A stretch of DNA of 64,000 nucleotides from Bimuria novae-zelandiae CBS 107.79 (Eukaryota; Ascomycota; Dothideomycetes; Pleosporales; Didymosphaeriaceae): the NCBI GenBank assembly GCA_010015655.1, contig ML976665.1:241909-305908 (forward strand), written 5' to 3'. Shown piece after piece: positions 20,509-33,986 of the stretch. The notes below the pieces were generated by a model. The model saw only the letters and a list, made by a program, of their open reading frames with translations. It made no database searches and had not been told where the DNA came from. The position numbers and the translations under genes were made by a program. The first letter of the stretch is position 1. Each line of letters opens with the position of its first letter.

Positions 20509-20537
20509 TAGTTCTAAAAGAAAAGTAGAGAAGAAAA

Positions 20538-20731
20538 GGGAGTAGCGTACTTCTACTATAGAGCTTTCATAAACGTTTAAGGGTAACTATCTACTTATAA
20601 CGTGACCCGCGCGAGTACCTGCGTAAAAAGGTAAAAAAATAAAAGGAGTAGCGTACTTTTACTATAGAGCTTTAATAAATATTTAAGGGTAATTATCTAC
20701 TTATAATATAACCCGTGCGAGTACCTGCGTA
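20538..20731 (+). repeat. Two ~106-bp tandem units inside element H
   Basis: The stretch beginning GGAGTAGCGTACTTCTACTA at about 20,538 recurs at about 20,644 with transition differences. Both units end in GAGTACCTGCGTA. It belongs to the non-coding interior of H. Confidence 0.75.
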
Positions 20732-21944
20732 TATAAATATAAGAAATAGGTAGCTATAGGATTATAGTGCCTAGCTAGCAAAGGCTTACTTACTTATAGG
20801 CTTACTATAATCTATGCTTTAATATTCCCTAGAAAGACTAGAGGAGGGTCTACTATCTACCCCTTTTACTTAAGCTTAGTTAATAACACCTTCTACTAAT
20901 CCTTTTAAATCTAGCTCTTAATTTCACTAATCTCCTTACTTATAGGCTTATTATAGAGCTTATAAAAAGCTTCTCCTTAGAGCGCGTACTAAAGGTGGTT
21001 ACACTTTATAAGCTTCTATTAATACTAGCTATTTACTCTATATAGGCACTTATAGCTTATATTAGAAGTGCGCCTTCTAAGCGTAGCGTACATGCCTGCG
21101 TGCTTAGTTATTTAGTCAAGCTACGCGAGCCAGCGAGCGTATCCTTTTAAAAATAGAGTTGCTACTGCGCCTGGTTATAATAGGTTATTAAGCTCTCTCT
21201 AAGCCTACTTATAGTTATATCGTAGTACTAAGCGTAGGAAATCCTTTATTAGCAGCGTACCCTTTATCTCTAGAAGATCTAGGAGCACAGCGTTAGCGTG
21301 TGCGCGGTTCTATTTGGATAGCTATTTAGTTATGTCTGTTGTTCTGCTGCTCTGTGGACGTAGGGTGACCTCTTTATATGTATATCGTACCTGCTTCTTC
21401 TAATTATTATCGCTTAGATAGAGATTATTCTTAAGTTCTTTAATTAGCGCCTGTAGCGTCTGCTGCTTACTTAACTATAGTATTATAAGCTTTAGCCTCT
21501 ATAGATTAATTATAGTATAGACCTAGTTCTAGAGTGCCTAAAGCTTTATTGCGAGCTAACTATAAATAGTAGACTCTAGCTTATAGCGCTTAAGCTATTA
21601 TGCACGGGGCTCGCCCCTAGTATTTATATCTAGTAGCTCTAGAGCCTAGTCGTGTATATTTATCTACTTAGGAGCCTTAGGGTTAATATAACTTTATATC
21701 CCTTAAGCCTTCGCGTGGTACTTAAGCTGCGCGTACTAAGGTAGGAATAAGTTATAATTTATAAGTTAATTACTTACTAGGAGCTTTATAGTAGTTATTA
21801 CATAGTCTAGCTCTATTATAGGTTATAAGCGTCGAGACGTGAGCGTAAGGATAATAAGGAGTAAGGAATAGTTTACTACTATAATTATTAGCTAGTGTAG
21901 AGTAAGTATATTATAAAGTATTATAAAGGTACTAGGCTTATAAC

Positions 21945-22116
21945 TATGGCGCATAGTTACAATAATTAGGGAGCTTAAAAATAAAGTCTATTAAGGAGAG
22001 GAAGCTTTACAACAACTAGCTATTTATAGGTTTAAGGGATCGCGTGCTTGGCTGCTTGGCTGCTTGGCTTAACCCTAGCTAGCGCAGAAAGCTCTAGTAA
22101 GGTGCCTTTTGCAACA
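21945..22116 (-). repeat. LTR of element H (right copy)
   Basis: 172 bp; right tip GCAACA intact, left tip mutated to TATGGC. It is followed by the ATTTA target duplication. Confidence 0.85.
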
Positions 22117-22129
22117 ATTTAATTATAAA

Positions 22130-23350
22130 TTAATATTAATAAAGCCTTTAGCTCGCGCGTGTTACTTAGTATTTTAGCTTCTTAAAGGGTAACCTTTTGT
22201 AGAGGTGGCGTTAGCGTACAAAGCTTAATATTAAGCTTTAATATTATTACCTCTAAGTTATATAGGACTAGGTTAGCGCGTTAAAAGTTTGCGTAGATAT
22301 TCTCCTTTATAATTAACTATATATAGGCTATGCAGAAGGCTAGTAGGAATTTTAGTTTTATAATATAGCTAATATGGTCGCGTATTAGGCTTTTAATCTA
22401 GTAGCTATACGTGTGCTTTAACGGCGAAAAGTAGTTAATATTAAATAACTATAAAAGGTATTATAAATATAGTAGTATATAAAGAGTAATAATATTATTT
22501 TCCTTATAAAGCTCTAAAAATTTAAGCAAGTAATAGCTCTTATAGCTATTAAGTATAAGTAGCTAGCGAGCGCCTATCTTACGCTTTATTATATACTTAA
22601 TAAAGTGCTTTAGCTACTCTACTCTAAGCTTACTAGTAATCTAGCTATTTTTACTAATAGTAAAAGCCTAGTCGCGTAGTATATTATTCTCTTAGTACTA
22701 AGTAAAGAGGTAATACTACTTAAGAAAAATAATAAAGGGAAAGATCGCCTAGCTAGTAGCGTTAATTCTATAGACTACTATAGTCTACTTATAATTACCT
22801 AGCTAAATAGCCTTTAGTCTAATTTATCTTCTAAGCCTATAATAACAAGCTACGCTAATATATTACCTATTATAAAGCTAGTCTTATTAAAGTTATAGGT
22901 ATTTTTATTATAGATACTATAGGTGGCATTCGTATACAATACAAGCTTAAACTAAACTTTAATTACCTTTAGATTCTTACATAGAGCTCTCTATTAATTA
23001 TATAGCTAATTAAATTATATAGTAAAATAATTAATTTACTTAGTAAAGTTACGTAGCTAGTTTTTACCTATCTAGCTAGCGCTGCGCTTAGCAAGTAGCT
23101 TATCTGCTATATCTTGTATAGCACCTAGGATAGGCGCAAACCCTCGCGAATCTAGATTAAGTATATACCTAATAATTACCTCCTCTTCTATCTTAGTAAG
23201 CTTTTTTAATTAAGGCTAATAATTATGTTGCGTAGTAATACTAGCGCGTTAGCTTTAAAGCATACTTTATAAGACGTTAAATATTACTATAACGCTTTTT
23301 TTGCTCTAGATTTAATTTTTATTAATAGCTATAATAGCGAGAAGAGTATC
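22130..23350 (-). pseudogene. Fot1-like transposase relic of element C
   Basis: Read on the minus strand, this segment parallels the transposase of G: helix-turn-helix block near 23,100-23,230, DDE core and KRAYS-type block near 22,370-22,700, and the region before the basic tail near 22,130-22,260. It lacks its other end because H and a solo LTR are inserted. Stops are abundant. Confidence 0.65.
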
Positions 23351-23475
23351 TACTTTATTATAAGATAATAAAGAAGGCGGTAGTTAAGCGATTATTATTA
23401 CTAAAAGACGCGTCGCGAAAAGTTAGATGGGGTGCTAGCTCGCTTATACTGCCAGCTCGCTTGTCAAGAACGTTA

Positions 23476-23736
23476 CTAATTATTTTATTTCTTAATATCT
23501 TAGAATTTTTTTAGTCTTTTAAGAGACTTGCTCTTTAGTAAGATATTATTTAGTTTTCTTACTAAGCTAGTGTTTTTTTTAGATTCTATCCTCTTAGTAG
23601 GATTCTAATTATACAATACTAACTTAATTTTATCCTATCTACTAGCGTGATAAGCCCTGTTAGTCCTTTTACGTAGACTTTTATTATTCTATAATTTATA
23701 ATTACTATACTGCTATAATTCTTCGTAATTATAATA
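23476..23736 (-). repeat. Left (3') LTR of gypsy B, second part
   Basis: Matches 36,744-37,002 (shared TCCTCTTAG-AGGATTCTAATTA and CCTGTTAGTCCTT blocks). It is followed by the minus-strand polypurine tract. Confidence 0.85.
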
Positions 23737-23759
23737 TATCCCCCCTTTTAAGGTTATTA

Positions 23760-26700
23760 TCTTAATTCTCTGTTTTTATACGTTATTATAAAGATATATT
23801 ACGCGTTTTATTTAGTACTAGTTTTTAAAGTATAAAGTAAGTGCACCCTTACCTACAGTTATAATATATTCTTTTTTTAAATTTTCCTAGCCTCCCTAAC
23901 CATGCCTAAGGTAATAAAGTAGTTATTAACTAAGCCTTATTATTAACGTGCTAACTAAATTCGTGCCTAAAGTTTAGAGATACGAATACGTTATAAATAT
24001 TATAAAGAGAAGAATATCCTAAAGTACTTTATAAATACTACTACTAGGCAGTGTGCTACTTGCATCGTAGTTTATATAAATTATAGTTTCTAAGTCCTTA
24101 AGAAAGAGTAAGAGAGGGTTTAGACTATAAAGCGTAAAAAGCGCCTAGCCTTACTTTAGGTAAAAGTAAAGGTGGCTTGCTTAAAGTTAAAAATTATATA
24201 AATAAAAGAAGAAAAGCAGGTCTTTACTACTTATAATACTTATATAACTAATATTTTATATTAGTTAGAAAAACAGGCTTTAAAGAGTATAGGTACTATT
24301 ATTATTCTTAAACTATTACTATTTATACCTCCTACTAACTTAGGCTAGCTATAGGCTAATTCTTCCTTATCTTTTAATTTTTTTTAACTTTCTTATTAAT
24401 TTTTCTAGGAATGCTATCCCTTCTTCAGGTACTACTAATAGTAATTTAATACTAGTAACTTATAGTTTATAAGGTTTTTATTTTTATTTTTAGGTGTTAT
24501 ATTATTCTAGCTATTCTTTCTATTTAACTAAATATTTGGACTAATCTTAAATTATTCTGAAGCCTTAATTTCCTTAACTTTATACTTATTATTTTTTAAA
24601 TTTAACTAGGTTTTAGCTAGGACGTCTAGGGGTGCTAGTTCTAAAAGTAATTTATAAAATATAAAATGTATTTTTATACCTGCTAATAAAAGCAATTTAG
24701 TTATAATAGGTCCCTTAGTTTCTTATACTTTAAAAGGGCCTACTTAGAGGTAATTTAGTTTTCTACTAGGTCGTTTTATCCTTAAATTGTTTTATAATAG
24801 GAAAACTTTATTTCTCTTTTTAAGGGTTAGTCCTTTAATCCTTTACTTATTTGCGTTCTTACATACTATAAGGGCCTTCTAGGTAATTTATTTTTATAAG
24901 ACTTTATAAAGTTTCTTTATGTTTTAAGCCTTATCTTAGGCTCTTATAAAAATGCTTTTCATATCTTTTAGATGCTAATAAGTAATTAGCTTATATCTAT
25001 AGTTTGTATAGTATAGGGAGTACTATATCGTACCTAACCTTGCGCTGTTATACGCTAACTAGGCTATTAGTAGTAATTCTACCTAATTATCTTATTATTT
25101 ATTAACGTAAAATTATAGGTACTATTCTAGAGTCTAATTCGTACGTTCTATTTATTTATTAGTCTAGGGGTTGAAAATCGTTACGAGCTTCCTATTAACA
25201 CCTAGAGCCGCTATAAAGGTATTTTAATATTTAGACGTAAAGAGCTTATATTTATTTATAATACACTCTTTTAATGTCCTGTATTTTATAAATACTATGT
25301 TATCTATCTTATAGGCTACTTTTTTTGCTATTATAGATTTTTCTATAGGCCTAAACTTAGCTACCTTAGTTAAGTAATTAACTATTACTATAATAGTATT
25401 ACACATCCGCTTTGTTCCTAGTTATAGTAACTTTAACAGCTTTACTATAAAATCTGTTATTACGCTTTGCTATAGTCTTTTAGCTACTTATAGTAGTTAT
25501 AATAGTCTGTAAGGCTTATACCTCTTTAGCTTATTTTTATAGCTTGCTAAATAGTTACTTATAACTTAAGTTACTATCTACTAAAGTCTAAAAATAGTAT
25601 ATTTATTTATAATTTGGCGCATTATTTCTTTAATGCTTAGGTGTCCCTATTCTCGTAATTTATATAGTTTTCTAATTTAAGTCTTCCTTATATCCTAGTT
25701 TTATAAGGATTTTATAGTAGTAATCTCGTCTTATTTTATTAAGCCTATGTTAAAAGCGGTCATATTCTTCCTTTGAATCTAGAGTAAGTTATCTATAGTC
25801 TTAAAAATCTTATACTATTAGTTTTATATATCTTAGGCTAGCGGCACGGATCTTAATTATTAGCTAATTATATTAATAGTTTTATTACTCCTTACTTATA
25901 GTACTACGTTATGTAGGTCTAGTATACCCTTAGTAAGGTCTAATATTTTACTTAGGATGTTTACTACGCCATTAAACGTTCTTAGTTAATAGTATATTAT
26001 AACGTTAAAATTCGCTAAGAATTCTGTCCATTATACCTATTATTAGTTAAGTTTTTTTTATTATAAAGCTAGTAAAGTTCTTATAGTCTATTTATACCTC
26101 TATATTAAAGCGTACTCTGGTAAGCTAAGCTTCTTATTATTTAAAGACGTCTACTCTCTTAAGTAGTTCTTTATTATAAATGTTACAGTGAATTTCTCCT
26201 CTTAAGAACTTTCTTAAATAGAAGAACACTAGTCTCTATTTTTTATTATTATTTTATTATAAAAGTATAGCTCCTAGCGCGTAATCTAATATATCTATTT
26301 CTACTCGTATAAGTTTTTTTAGGTCATGTATCTAGAGGAGGGGTCCTGTAAGGAACTTTCTTTATAAGATTTATTAATCGTGTAGTGGTCTTGAAATAGT
26401 GCTTAATAAACATTGAGTAGAAGTTGGTAAACCTTAAGAAAGTCTAAATATCTTTCACTAACTTAAAAACTAGCTATTCTTAAATAGTAACATTTTTTTT
26501 GGGGTTTATAGCTACACCTTCCCTTAAATAATAAATCCTAGATACTCTTTTATTATAACGTAAAACTTATATTTATTTAAGTTAAGAAGTAGTTAATACT
26601 TCTTTATATTCTTAAGTATTTTCTTAACGTATTCTATATGCTCCTAAGTGTTCTAGTAGAGTAAGTATATTATTAAGATAAGCTATATAAAATATATCTA

Positions 26701-27634
26701 GGTATTTATATAGTATTTTATTAATAAGCGTCCAGAATGTTGCAAGCGCGTTTATTAATCTAAAAAGTATAACTTAGCACTTATAAAGGCTAAAATAGAT
26801 CCTAAACATAGTTTTCTATTCGTATCCCTTAGCTATTTATATATAATAATTATTATTACGTATATTAAACTTCGTAAACTATTAAGCTCCTTGGAGTCTA
26901 TCTATAAGCTCTATAATTAATAGTAAGCGGTACTAATTTTTAATTATAGCCTTATTTAGCTATTTATAATCTATATAGAGTAGTAGCTTGCTATTCTTCT
27001 CAGGTATCTAAAGTATAAGAAAAGCTACTAGGCTTTAACTTTCTTAAATATATCTCTTCGCGGGGTTCTTCTTTAAGTATTTTTATACTTCCTTTTCTTA
27101 GTCTATAAATATTAGTTATAGTTATTCTAGACGTAGCTTTATGCCCTTTACAAAAGATATTGTATAATTATATTTTTAGTATTCTAGTAGTTCTTTTCCT
27201 TTAATTTCATTAAAGAGTTCCGTTTACTTCTATTATTCTAGCAAAATATTATTAATTTTTATTTTAAGATATAAGTATTATATCTAAATTAGTCTTGCTT
27301 AGCCTAGATTCTCTTTTATAACTCTTATACTTTTAGTAGCTAAAATTTATTTAGTCTATCTTTTAACCCGCCCTAATAGGGCATTTAGGGTTAATAGCTA
27401 CACCTTTTTATTTTTTATACATTAGTAACCTTTAGCGTAGGTTTTTAACTAAGTACCGTTTTTTTCTACTAATTAATAACAGGGTTATATTTAAGAAGCT
27501 AATTATAACTAATAATTACTTTTAAGCTTCTAAGATCTATTATTGTAAAGCTATATTAGCTCTAGAATCTATGTAGACTAATAAGTAATAGCGTTGTTTT
27601 AAGACGTTACTAGCCTTGACTATATCCTTAGGAT
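23760..27634 (-). pseudogene. Ty3/gypsy pol relic of element B (integrase and reverse transcriptase)
   Basis: On the minus strand, an integrase core fragment is readable at 25,224-25,406 (MVIVNYLTKVAKFRPIEKS-like, then ECIINKYKLF). Reverse transcriptase blocks lie at about 26,800-27,060 (DYRQLN-type and KFDIRNGYYHI-type motifs in mutated form). Upstream parts (protease, gag) should lie in 34,256-36,484, beyond inserted element D. Stop codons are dense. Confidence 0.65.
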
Positions 27635-27882
27635 TGTGACGGCCTGGCATGCCGACAGGACACATGACCTCGCGTGAAAGGCGCGACTGCCTCACGCCTG
27701 GGCGCAGCTACCCACGCACCTAGTGTAGCTATCTCGGATAGATAAATGTTCCGTGCCAAGCGGCAGCGCATAAAAGCGCCACAGGCCTGTATACCTACAG
27801 TCTCCTCATCTTAGTGTAGCTAAAATAGAGCCAACCTACCTTATCTACTCTCTTAATACAGGAGCCTGTGCCCGTCCTTATA
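27635..27882 (+). repeat. 5' LTR of gypsy D
   Basis: 248 bp, GC-normal for most of its length and only lightly mutated; its last bases TTATA replace TCACA. Confidence 0.9.
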
Positions 27883-28499
27883 TTATACTAAAATCTCTTT
27901 ACTTAGCTAGAGATAGTAATAAAATATTAGGTTAAACCGCTTAATCTGCCTGCGCGCACGACTCGATAACAACCACCTTAGGGGATCTATTATATAACTA
28001 CGCTAAGCTATTAGTTTATTATAAAGTATAATTACCTATAATAAAAGGTCCTAATACTACTAAGCAACGTACCGCTCGAAGGGAGTTAAAGGACGTAGTT
28101 TGAAAATAGCACGCTATAGCTAGCTAGGAGAGCTAATTAGCCTGTCGCCCTTTACTTAATAAACGTGCTATACAGGCAACCTACTACTTACGCAAAGAGG
28201 ACTATAAGAGCCCTAGCCTTTATAAAAGAGGAACCTATTCCTACTAACTATTCTAAGCACTACCTGCTCGCCTTCTCCCTACTAGAGAACTAATAACTAG
28301 CTACTCTACCCATAGTATTAATAAAATAGCACTAAAACACCTATTTATAGCGTTAGTCTTAGAAAAGGAGATGCTAGGCAGCGTGTACAACCCATCTAAG
28401 CCCTTTATCTACTAAGAACACGAAATCTAGAGCTACAGCTCTATTACTAAGGAAAACCATAATTAAGACACTTCCCTAAAACATGCTTATATCTAATAA

Positions 28500-31400
28500 G
28501 GTATTAATAAAGACCTCTTGCAACCTCCCTAGCTACCCACGTTTACTAGTAACAACCTAATTACTATAACGCTAGAGGCCGTAATTAAGTATTTTAGGCA
28601 GGAACTAGCAAAGATTACTATAGAGCTAGTTAGCTAGCTACTTCTTCGTAGTGTGGAGCGATAATAACTGTATATATACCGCCAGATCGCTACTAATGCC
28701 TTAGCTAAAGGCAAAGAGCTGCATAGAGCCCTTATTTAAGCGCAGCAAAAGATAGACAGGTTAAAAGCCTAACTTACTAAACAGGCTATAGCAGGCTCTA
28801 CCCTTAATACACTAGTAACTTAATCTTATATAACTAAATTCTAAATTCTTCCTTAGACCCTAAGCTAGAGCGTCCCCTCTACTAATAACCTACTAAGCTC
28901 TAAGTCTGGCAAGCCTAATAACTTATGTTTTTCGCGCTTATTACTGTTTAAGCCTGTTACTTATTTATATATACGCTCTTTAGGCGCAAGCTAGCGCTTA
29001 GTTAAGTTTCTAGACTCTCTACTACTCTTAGACGGCAAGACAACTACGACCTTTAAGCACTAGAGGGCTTATATAGAGAATAAACTTTAGTCCAACCGCA
29101 ATTAGTTTATGGGAGAGACTTTAGAGGATACCTAAGAGCGTATCGTAGCATATATAACAACACGCACAGAGGATCCCGCCCGTAACTAACTTATAACTTT
29201 AATTAGAGCTCTATAAGACAGGGGCGAACGCATTAATAGTAAATTTATAATAGATATAATAGAGTAAGCTTTTGGCAACCTACATAAAGAGAAGAAGGCC
29301 TATTAGACATTTATCTAACTACGCCTCCGCTCTATAGCTAAGTTTACTCGCTTCTAAGTAGACTTCTTCTGCCTTACGACGCAGCGCAAGCTACCTACTA
29401 ACTAATAAGTTAAAGAGTTCTATAAGAAGCTTATAGATTAACTTTGCATAAATATAGGCTATAATATTTATCGCCTTAAGGATAATTACTCTAAGTTTAT
29501 TAATATTGCCCGCGACCTCGCACGAGAGGTAGTAATTATAGACTCCTAGGTTACAGCGCGCGCCAAACGAGAATCTTAAAAAAAGGCTACTCCTACCTTA
29601 GCCACTAGGTCTTACAAGTACGCTTTAATACCAGCGTAGCCCCTTACTTATATATAGCTAACGCGCGCTGCCACTATAGCTCTAAGTAGTTAGCTTACCT
29701 ACTATTATTATAAAAAGTTAGAATACATTACTTAAGACTGCCTAAATAGCCCTATTAATTAAAAAGCGTTAGAGGCCAGCAATTTAGCACTACAAGCTAA
29801 TAAAGAGGTATACTATAAGGCTAAGGACGAAGGCTTCCTCTCTTCTAACAAGGAATTAGAAAAAGTATTACTCTAGGGGAAGTCTCCTTTCTAAAGAATC
29901 CTATAGGAGCTGCTAGCATACAAGACCTCTTATTTAGCGAAAGTGCTTTCACTCTGCCCTACCGCATCTTAACGAACGGGCTAGTAATTAGGTTAAAGGC
30001 TCTTATTAACACAGGCGCAGGTAGCTACGTCTTAGTTTACTTTAAACACCTTCGCATAATTAAGAAGGGACTTAAGGCATCTATTAAAAGTATAGAAGCT
30101 ATTCCCCTGGCTAGATATAATAGTTAACCAAACAGGCAGGTGAATAAGCACTTCTAGGCTAACCTAGTACTAGATAGCTACTACCTTACTACTTACTTTA
30201 TACCCTGCAACACTAGCCGCTATAACCTTATAGTTAGCCGCAAGCTTCTCGAGGAAGCCAACGTCTAGATTAACTATAAGTAGTAGATGCTTAAGTGGCT
30301 AAACATAATATAGATTAACTATAAATAAGATATTATTATCCTAACGCGGGGCACAGCTATAGGAATTAATCCTAAGTATTAGGCAGATACTAACTAACGT
30401 GACAAGCTTATAGACGTGGCTATTATACGGCATATCTACTGCTTATTACAGCAATCCCCTCAGCGTCGTACCTACTAGAAGAACCTAGCAAAGATAGAGG
30501 AGTAGCTCCGCTACTAAGCGCTGCCGTTATAAGAGTAGTAGCTAACTCGCCCTAAACTTGTCTCTCGCGAGGACCTCGCTAAGGCAGGCCTTAAGATTAA
30601 TATTATAAACGCTATGGCATTTATAATTAATACGCGTTAGAAAGAGATAGTTATTAGTTATATTAGTGTTTACGAAGTAGAGAAGCTAATCCAAGACCGT
30701 AAGGAGGAGCTAGGCTAGATAGACCTACTAGACCTAGATAAAGAACTCCGCTAGCTTCTTATAAAGAAGTTACTATTCCTAGGCTATACAGGCGCTACCC
30801 TAGCTTACTTCTTAAAGAAGGACTCTAACGTACTACCTTTACACCGCGATAGCGTTAATTACAACATTAAGCTAATCGCAGATAATATACTAACATTAAG
30901 CCTACTATATAGCATGTCTCTAGAGCAGTTATAGCTTATTAAGGATTACTTAAATAACTACTTCTAACGTGGCGTTATTACTTACAGCGACGCGCCCTAC
31001 GCCTTACTAGTACTATTTACTAAGAAGCCTAGAGGGGGGTAGTGATTTTATGTTAACTATCGCAAGCTTAACGCTATTATAAAAAAAGATATCTATCCTA
31101 TCCTACTTATCTAAGAGACCCTTGCGAGGCTCGCCCGTGCTAAGATATTTACTAAGCTAGACGTACAACAGGCCTTTTATCGCATTTAACTAGACAAGGA
31201 AGTAGAGGACCTAACCACGTTTTATATATAGTATAGTAACTACAAGTATTATATGCTCTTATTTAGTCTTTATAATAGACCTGCCACCTTCTAGTAATAT
31301 ATTAACAAGGTACTACATGGCCTACTTAACGACTTTTGTACAGCATATCTAGACAATATCCTTATCTACTTAGAGAATCCACTATACTATAAGGAGCATA

Positions 31401-33960
31401 TTGCGCAGGTGCTTAAACGACTCCGCGACGCTGGTTTGCAAGCAGATATTAAAAAGAGCGAGTTCGTAGTAACTAGGATAAAGTTCCTTAGCCTTATTAT
31501 TAGCACTTAAGGTATTTAGAAGGACCTAGAGAAGATCGCTACTATGCAGAACTAGCCTATACCTATATTAGTTAAAAGTATATAGTTATTTTTAGGCTTC
31601 TATAACTTCTACTAAACCTTCCTTAAGGACTATAGACGCATTATTAGACTACTTATAAAGCTCCTTAAAAAGGGCGCCTAGCATGCCTTTAAAGAGTAAG
31701 AGCTTATAGCCTTTTAGCAAGTTAAAGACCTTATACTATTAGATAACGTACTTGCTTACTACTCTCCCTATCGCGTCACACGCATAGAAACAAACGCGAG
31801 CGATAGTGTTATTACTAGCGTACTCTCTTAGCTACAGGACAACGGACTCTAGCGACCTGTAGCCTTTTATTCCAAGACAATAAGCGACCCGCAGATAAAC
31901 TATAATATACACGATAAAAAGATACTAGCCGTAATCTATAGCCTTAAAGAATAGAGATCTTAGCTTATTAGTCTACAAACGACTAAGCCCTTTAGCGCTA
32001 TTACTAACTATTAAGCACTAGAGTACTTCTCTACTAAGCGCGAGCTTACTCCTCGATAAATACGCTAGGCTATAATAGTAGCTAATTTTAACCTAAAGCT
32101 TACCTACTAACTAGGCACTGCTAACGTAGTGGCTAACGCGCTATTACGCAAGCAGGAGGAACTATAGACTTAAAAGAAGAAGGATAAGATAGCTTATATA
32201 AAGATCTTCTTATAGGCTAAGTAGCTAGACGTTAACATAGTGCAAGAAGCTACAACCTAACTTACTAACCTAGCTACTTAAGGATTACAGGGCTAAGAGC
32301 TTAAGATTACTATAATAAACACCTTTCTAGCCTCTCCCTCTGCAGAGGATCCTCATGCCCTTATTAATTAGGTAATTAAGGTAAACTAGAATTACGATAG
32401 CCTACAAAAGCTGCGGGAAAAAGCTCTATCTAATAACTAAGGACTATAAAAGCTAAATAATCAAGATCTACTCTTGCATAAAGATTAGCTAGTTATCTTA
32501 GTAGTTAACTTCCTACGCACCTACTTAATCCAAGCCACCTATACTACGTAGCTCACTACTCACCCAGGAAAAAGGAAGATAGCGAAGCTACTTAGAGATT
32601 AGTACTACTAGCCAAATCTAGTAAAGGATATAGACACCTATATCGCCGCCTGCAAGGCTTATTAATAGAGTTATACGTCTTATAATTACACCCTAGGACT
32701 ACTTAAGCTACTACTAATACTAGAGCGAGCATAGTAGGACGTTTTAATAGACTTTAAGTTATTCTTACTTAACAAGAAAGGGTACGATAACGCCTTTATT
32801 ATAGTTAACTACCTAAGCAAGCGCTGCTTCTAACTACCCTACCACAAGACAACCATGGCGGAACAGGCTACAGATATGTACTATCGCTATATCTGGCGCG
32901 TGTACGGCCCACCCAAGTCTATCGTCTCTAATCGAGGCCCGCAGTTCATCTTAGCATTTATAAATAAGCTATGCCAACTTATAGGCGTTAAGCAAAAGCT
33001 CTTAATAGCTTATTATCCTTAGACTAATAGTAATATAGAAATTATAAACTAGTACCTTAACCAGCGCCTTCGCCTATTTATTAACTACTACTAGGATAAC
33101 TAGTCTGACCTACTGCCCTGCATAGACTAGGCTTAGGCTATACTGCCTTATAAGACTACAGGCCTCTCGCCGTACGAGATCGAGTTCGGACATCAGCCTA
33201 CACACCACTAGGACTAGAAAGAGCGGACAAAGACCTCGCCCACAGCCCGTAAGCAGATATCCCAAGAGGAAGCGTAGAACTACGTAAAGGTTTAATATAA
33301 CGCTATAAAGCAGGCTATAAAGATAGCTTAGAGAGGGATTATTTATGCCTAGGAGCAACAAGCACGTTAAGCAAATAAAAAGTAACATAAGCTAGATTTT
33401 AGAGTAGGTAATTAAGTCTATATCACGCTAAGAGGCTTTATAACTAACTAGCCTAGTTAGAAGCTTAACTAGCAAATGTACAGGCCCTACCTAATTATTA
33501 CTATAAAAGGACACTCCTACTAAGTTAAGCTTTCGCCATATATACACATGCATAATGTCTTCCATGCAGACCGCTTATAGAAAGCCGCTATAGACACACT
33601 ACCAGGTTAGATAGAGCCAGAAAAGGAGCTAATAGAGGTTAACGGCAACCTAGAATAGCAAGTAGAGGAGATCCTTAATAGCTATATCTACTAAGAATAT
33701 TTATAATACAAAGTCTCTTAGACTGCCTATAATCTTAACCCTACCTGGTATAACGCCCAAGGCTTTATTAGGGCACTACATAAGGTAAAGGAGTATTATA
33801 ACGCATACCTAGACAAAGCGGGGCCGCTACTATAACTAGATATCTAGCTACAAGCGTATAAGGCCAGCACCTATCTAGAGATAATAGAGGAAGATAATAA
33901 AGCTACAGTTATACTAGCATAAGGCAAGACACGAAGGAGGTAACACAACAGACTTAAAGG
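28500..33960 (+). pseudogene. Gag-pol relic of gypsy D
   Basis: A degenerate CCHC knuckle lies near 29,700-29,760. Reverse transcriptase blocks lie at about 31,030-31,370: YRKLNAIIKKDIYPI, KIFTKLDVQQAFYRI, and YLDN (31,345-31,356) replacing YLDD. RNase H follows to about 32,160. The integrase with its HHCC-like region and DDE core spans about 32,540-33,230 (YGPPKSIVSNRGPQF). A chromodomain-like segment lies at about 33,640-33,770 (VEEILNSYIY, YKVS, PTWYNAQGF). Chromodomains target such chromoviruses to modified histones. Dozens of TAG/TAA codons make it inactive. Confidence 0.8.
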
Positions 33961-33986
33961 ACTACGCCTACCTTAGAGGGGGGTAA

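Larger units (their letters stand above)
18337..22116 (-). mobile_element. Small LTR retroelement H without recognisable pol
   Basis: Two 172-bp direct LTRs (18,337-18,508 and 21,945-22,116) with a perfect ATTTA duplication (18,332-18,336 and 22,117-22,121). Tips are TGTGGCGCA and GCAACA in the better copy. A polypurine tract in reverse complement (AGCTAGGGGGTG, next to the left LTR at about 18,509-18,521) resembles that of copia E, so H probably reads on the minus strand. After removing element G the interior is only about 1.6 kb and shows no reverse transcriptase or integrase. It fits a non-autonomous (LARD/TRIM-like) element. Confidence 0.78.
17609..23473 (-). mobile_element. Fot1-like transposon C with 17-bp iterated termini
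   Basis: Tips are ACGTACTTAACAAGCGAGCT (left) and ACGTTCTTGACAAGCGAGCT (right, reverse complement), with TA flanks at 17,607-17,608 and 23,474-23,475. Its own DNA (17,609-17,835, 18,009-18,336, 22,117-23,473) totals about 1.9 kb. It contains a solo LTR and LTR element H. A transposase relic reads leftward in 22,120-23,350, antisense and homologous to that of G. It splits the left LTR of gypsy B. Confidence 0.82.

Noticed and set aside
18337..22116. Reading the two 172-bp repeats as ends of a DNA transposon
   Set aside because: They are direct, not inverted, and flanked by a 5-bp duplication, so LTRs are the better explanation.
25224..25406. Short ORF considered as a possible host gene in the AT block
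   Set aside because: It is an integrase fragment of gypsy B and lies in phase with the other pol relics.
33110..33388. 92-codon hydrophobic ORF (minus) in the AT block
   Set aside because: Antisense to the integrase region of gypsy D; hydrophobicity is a product of the opposite-strand codons.
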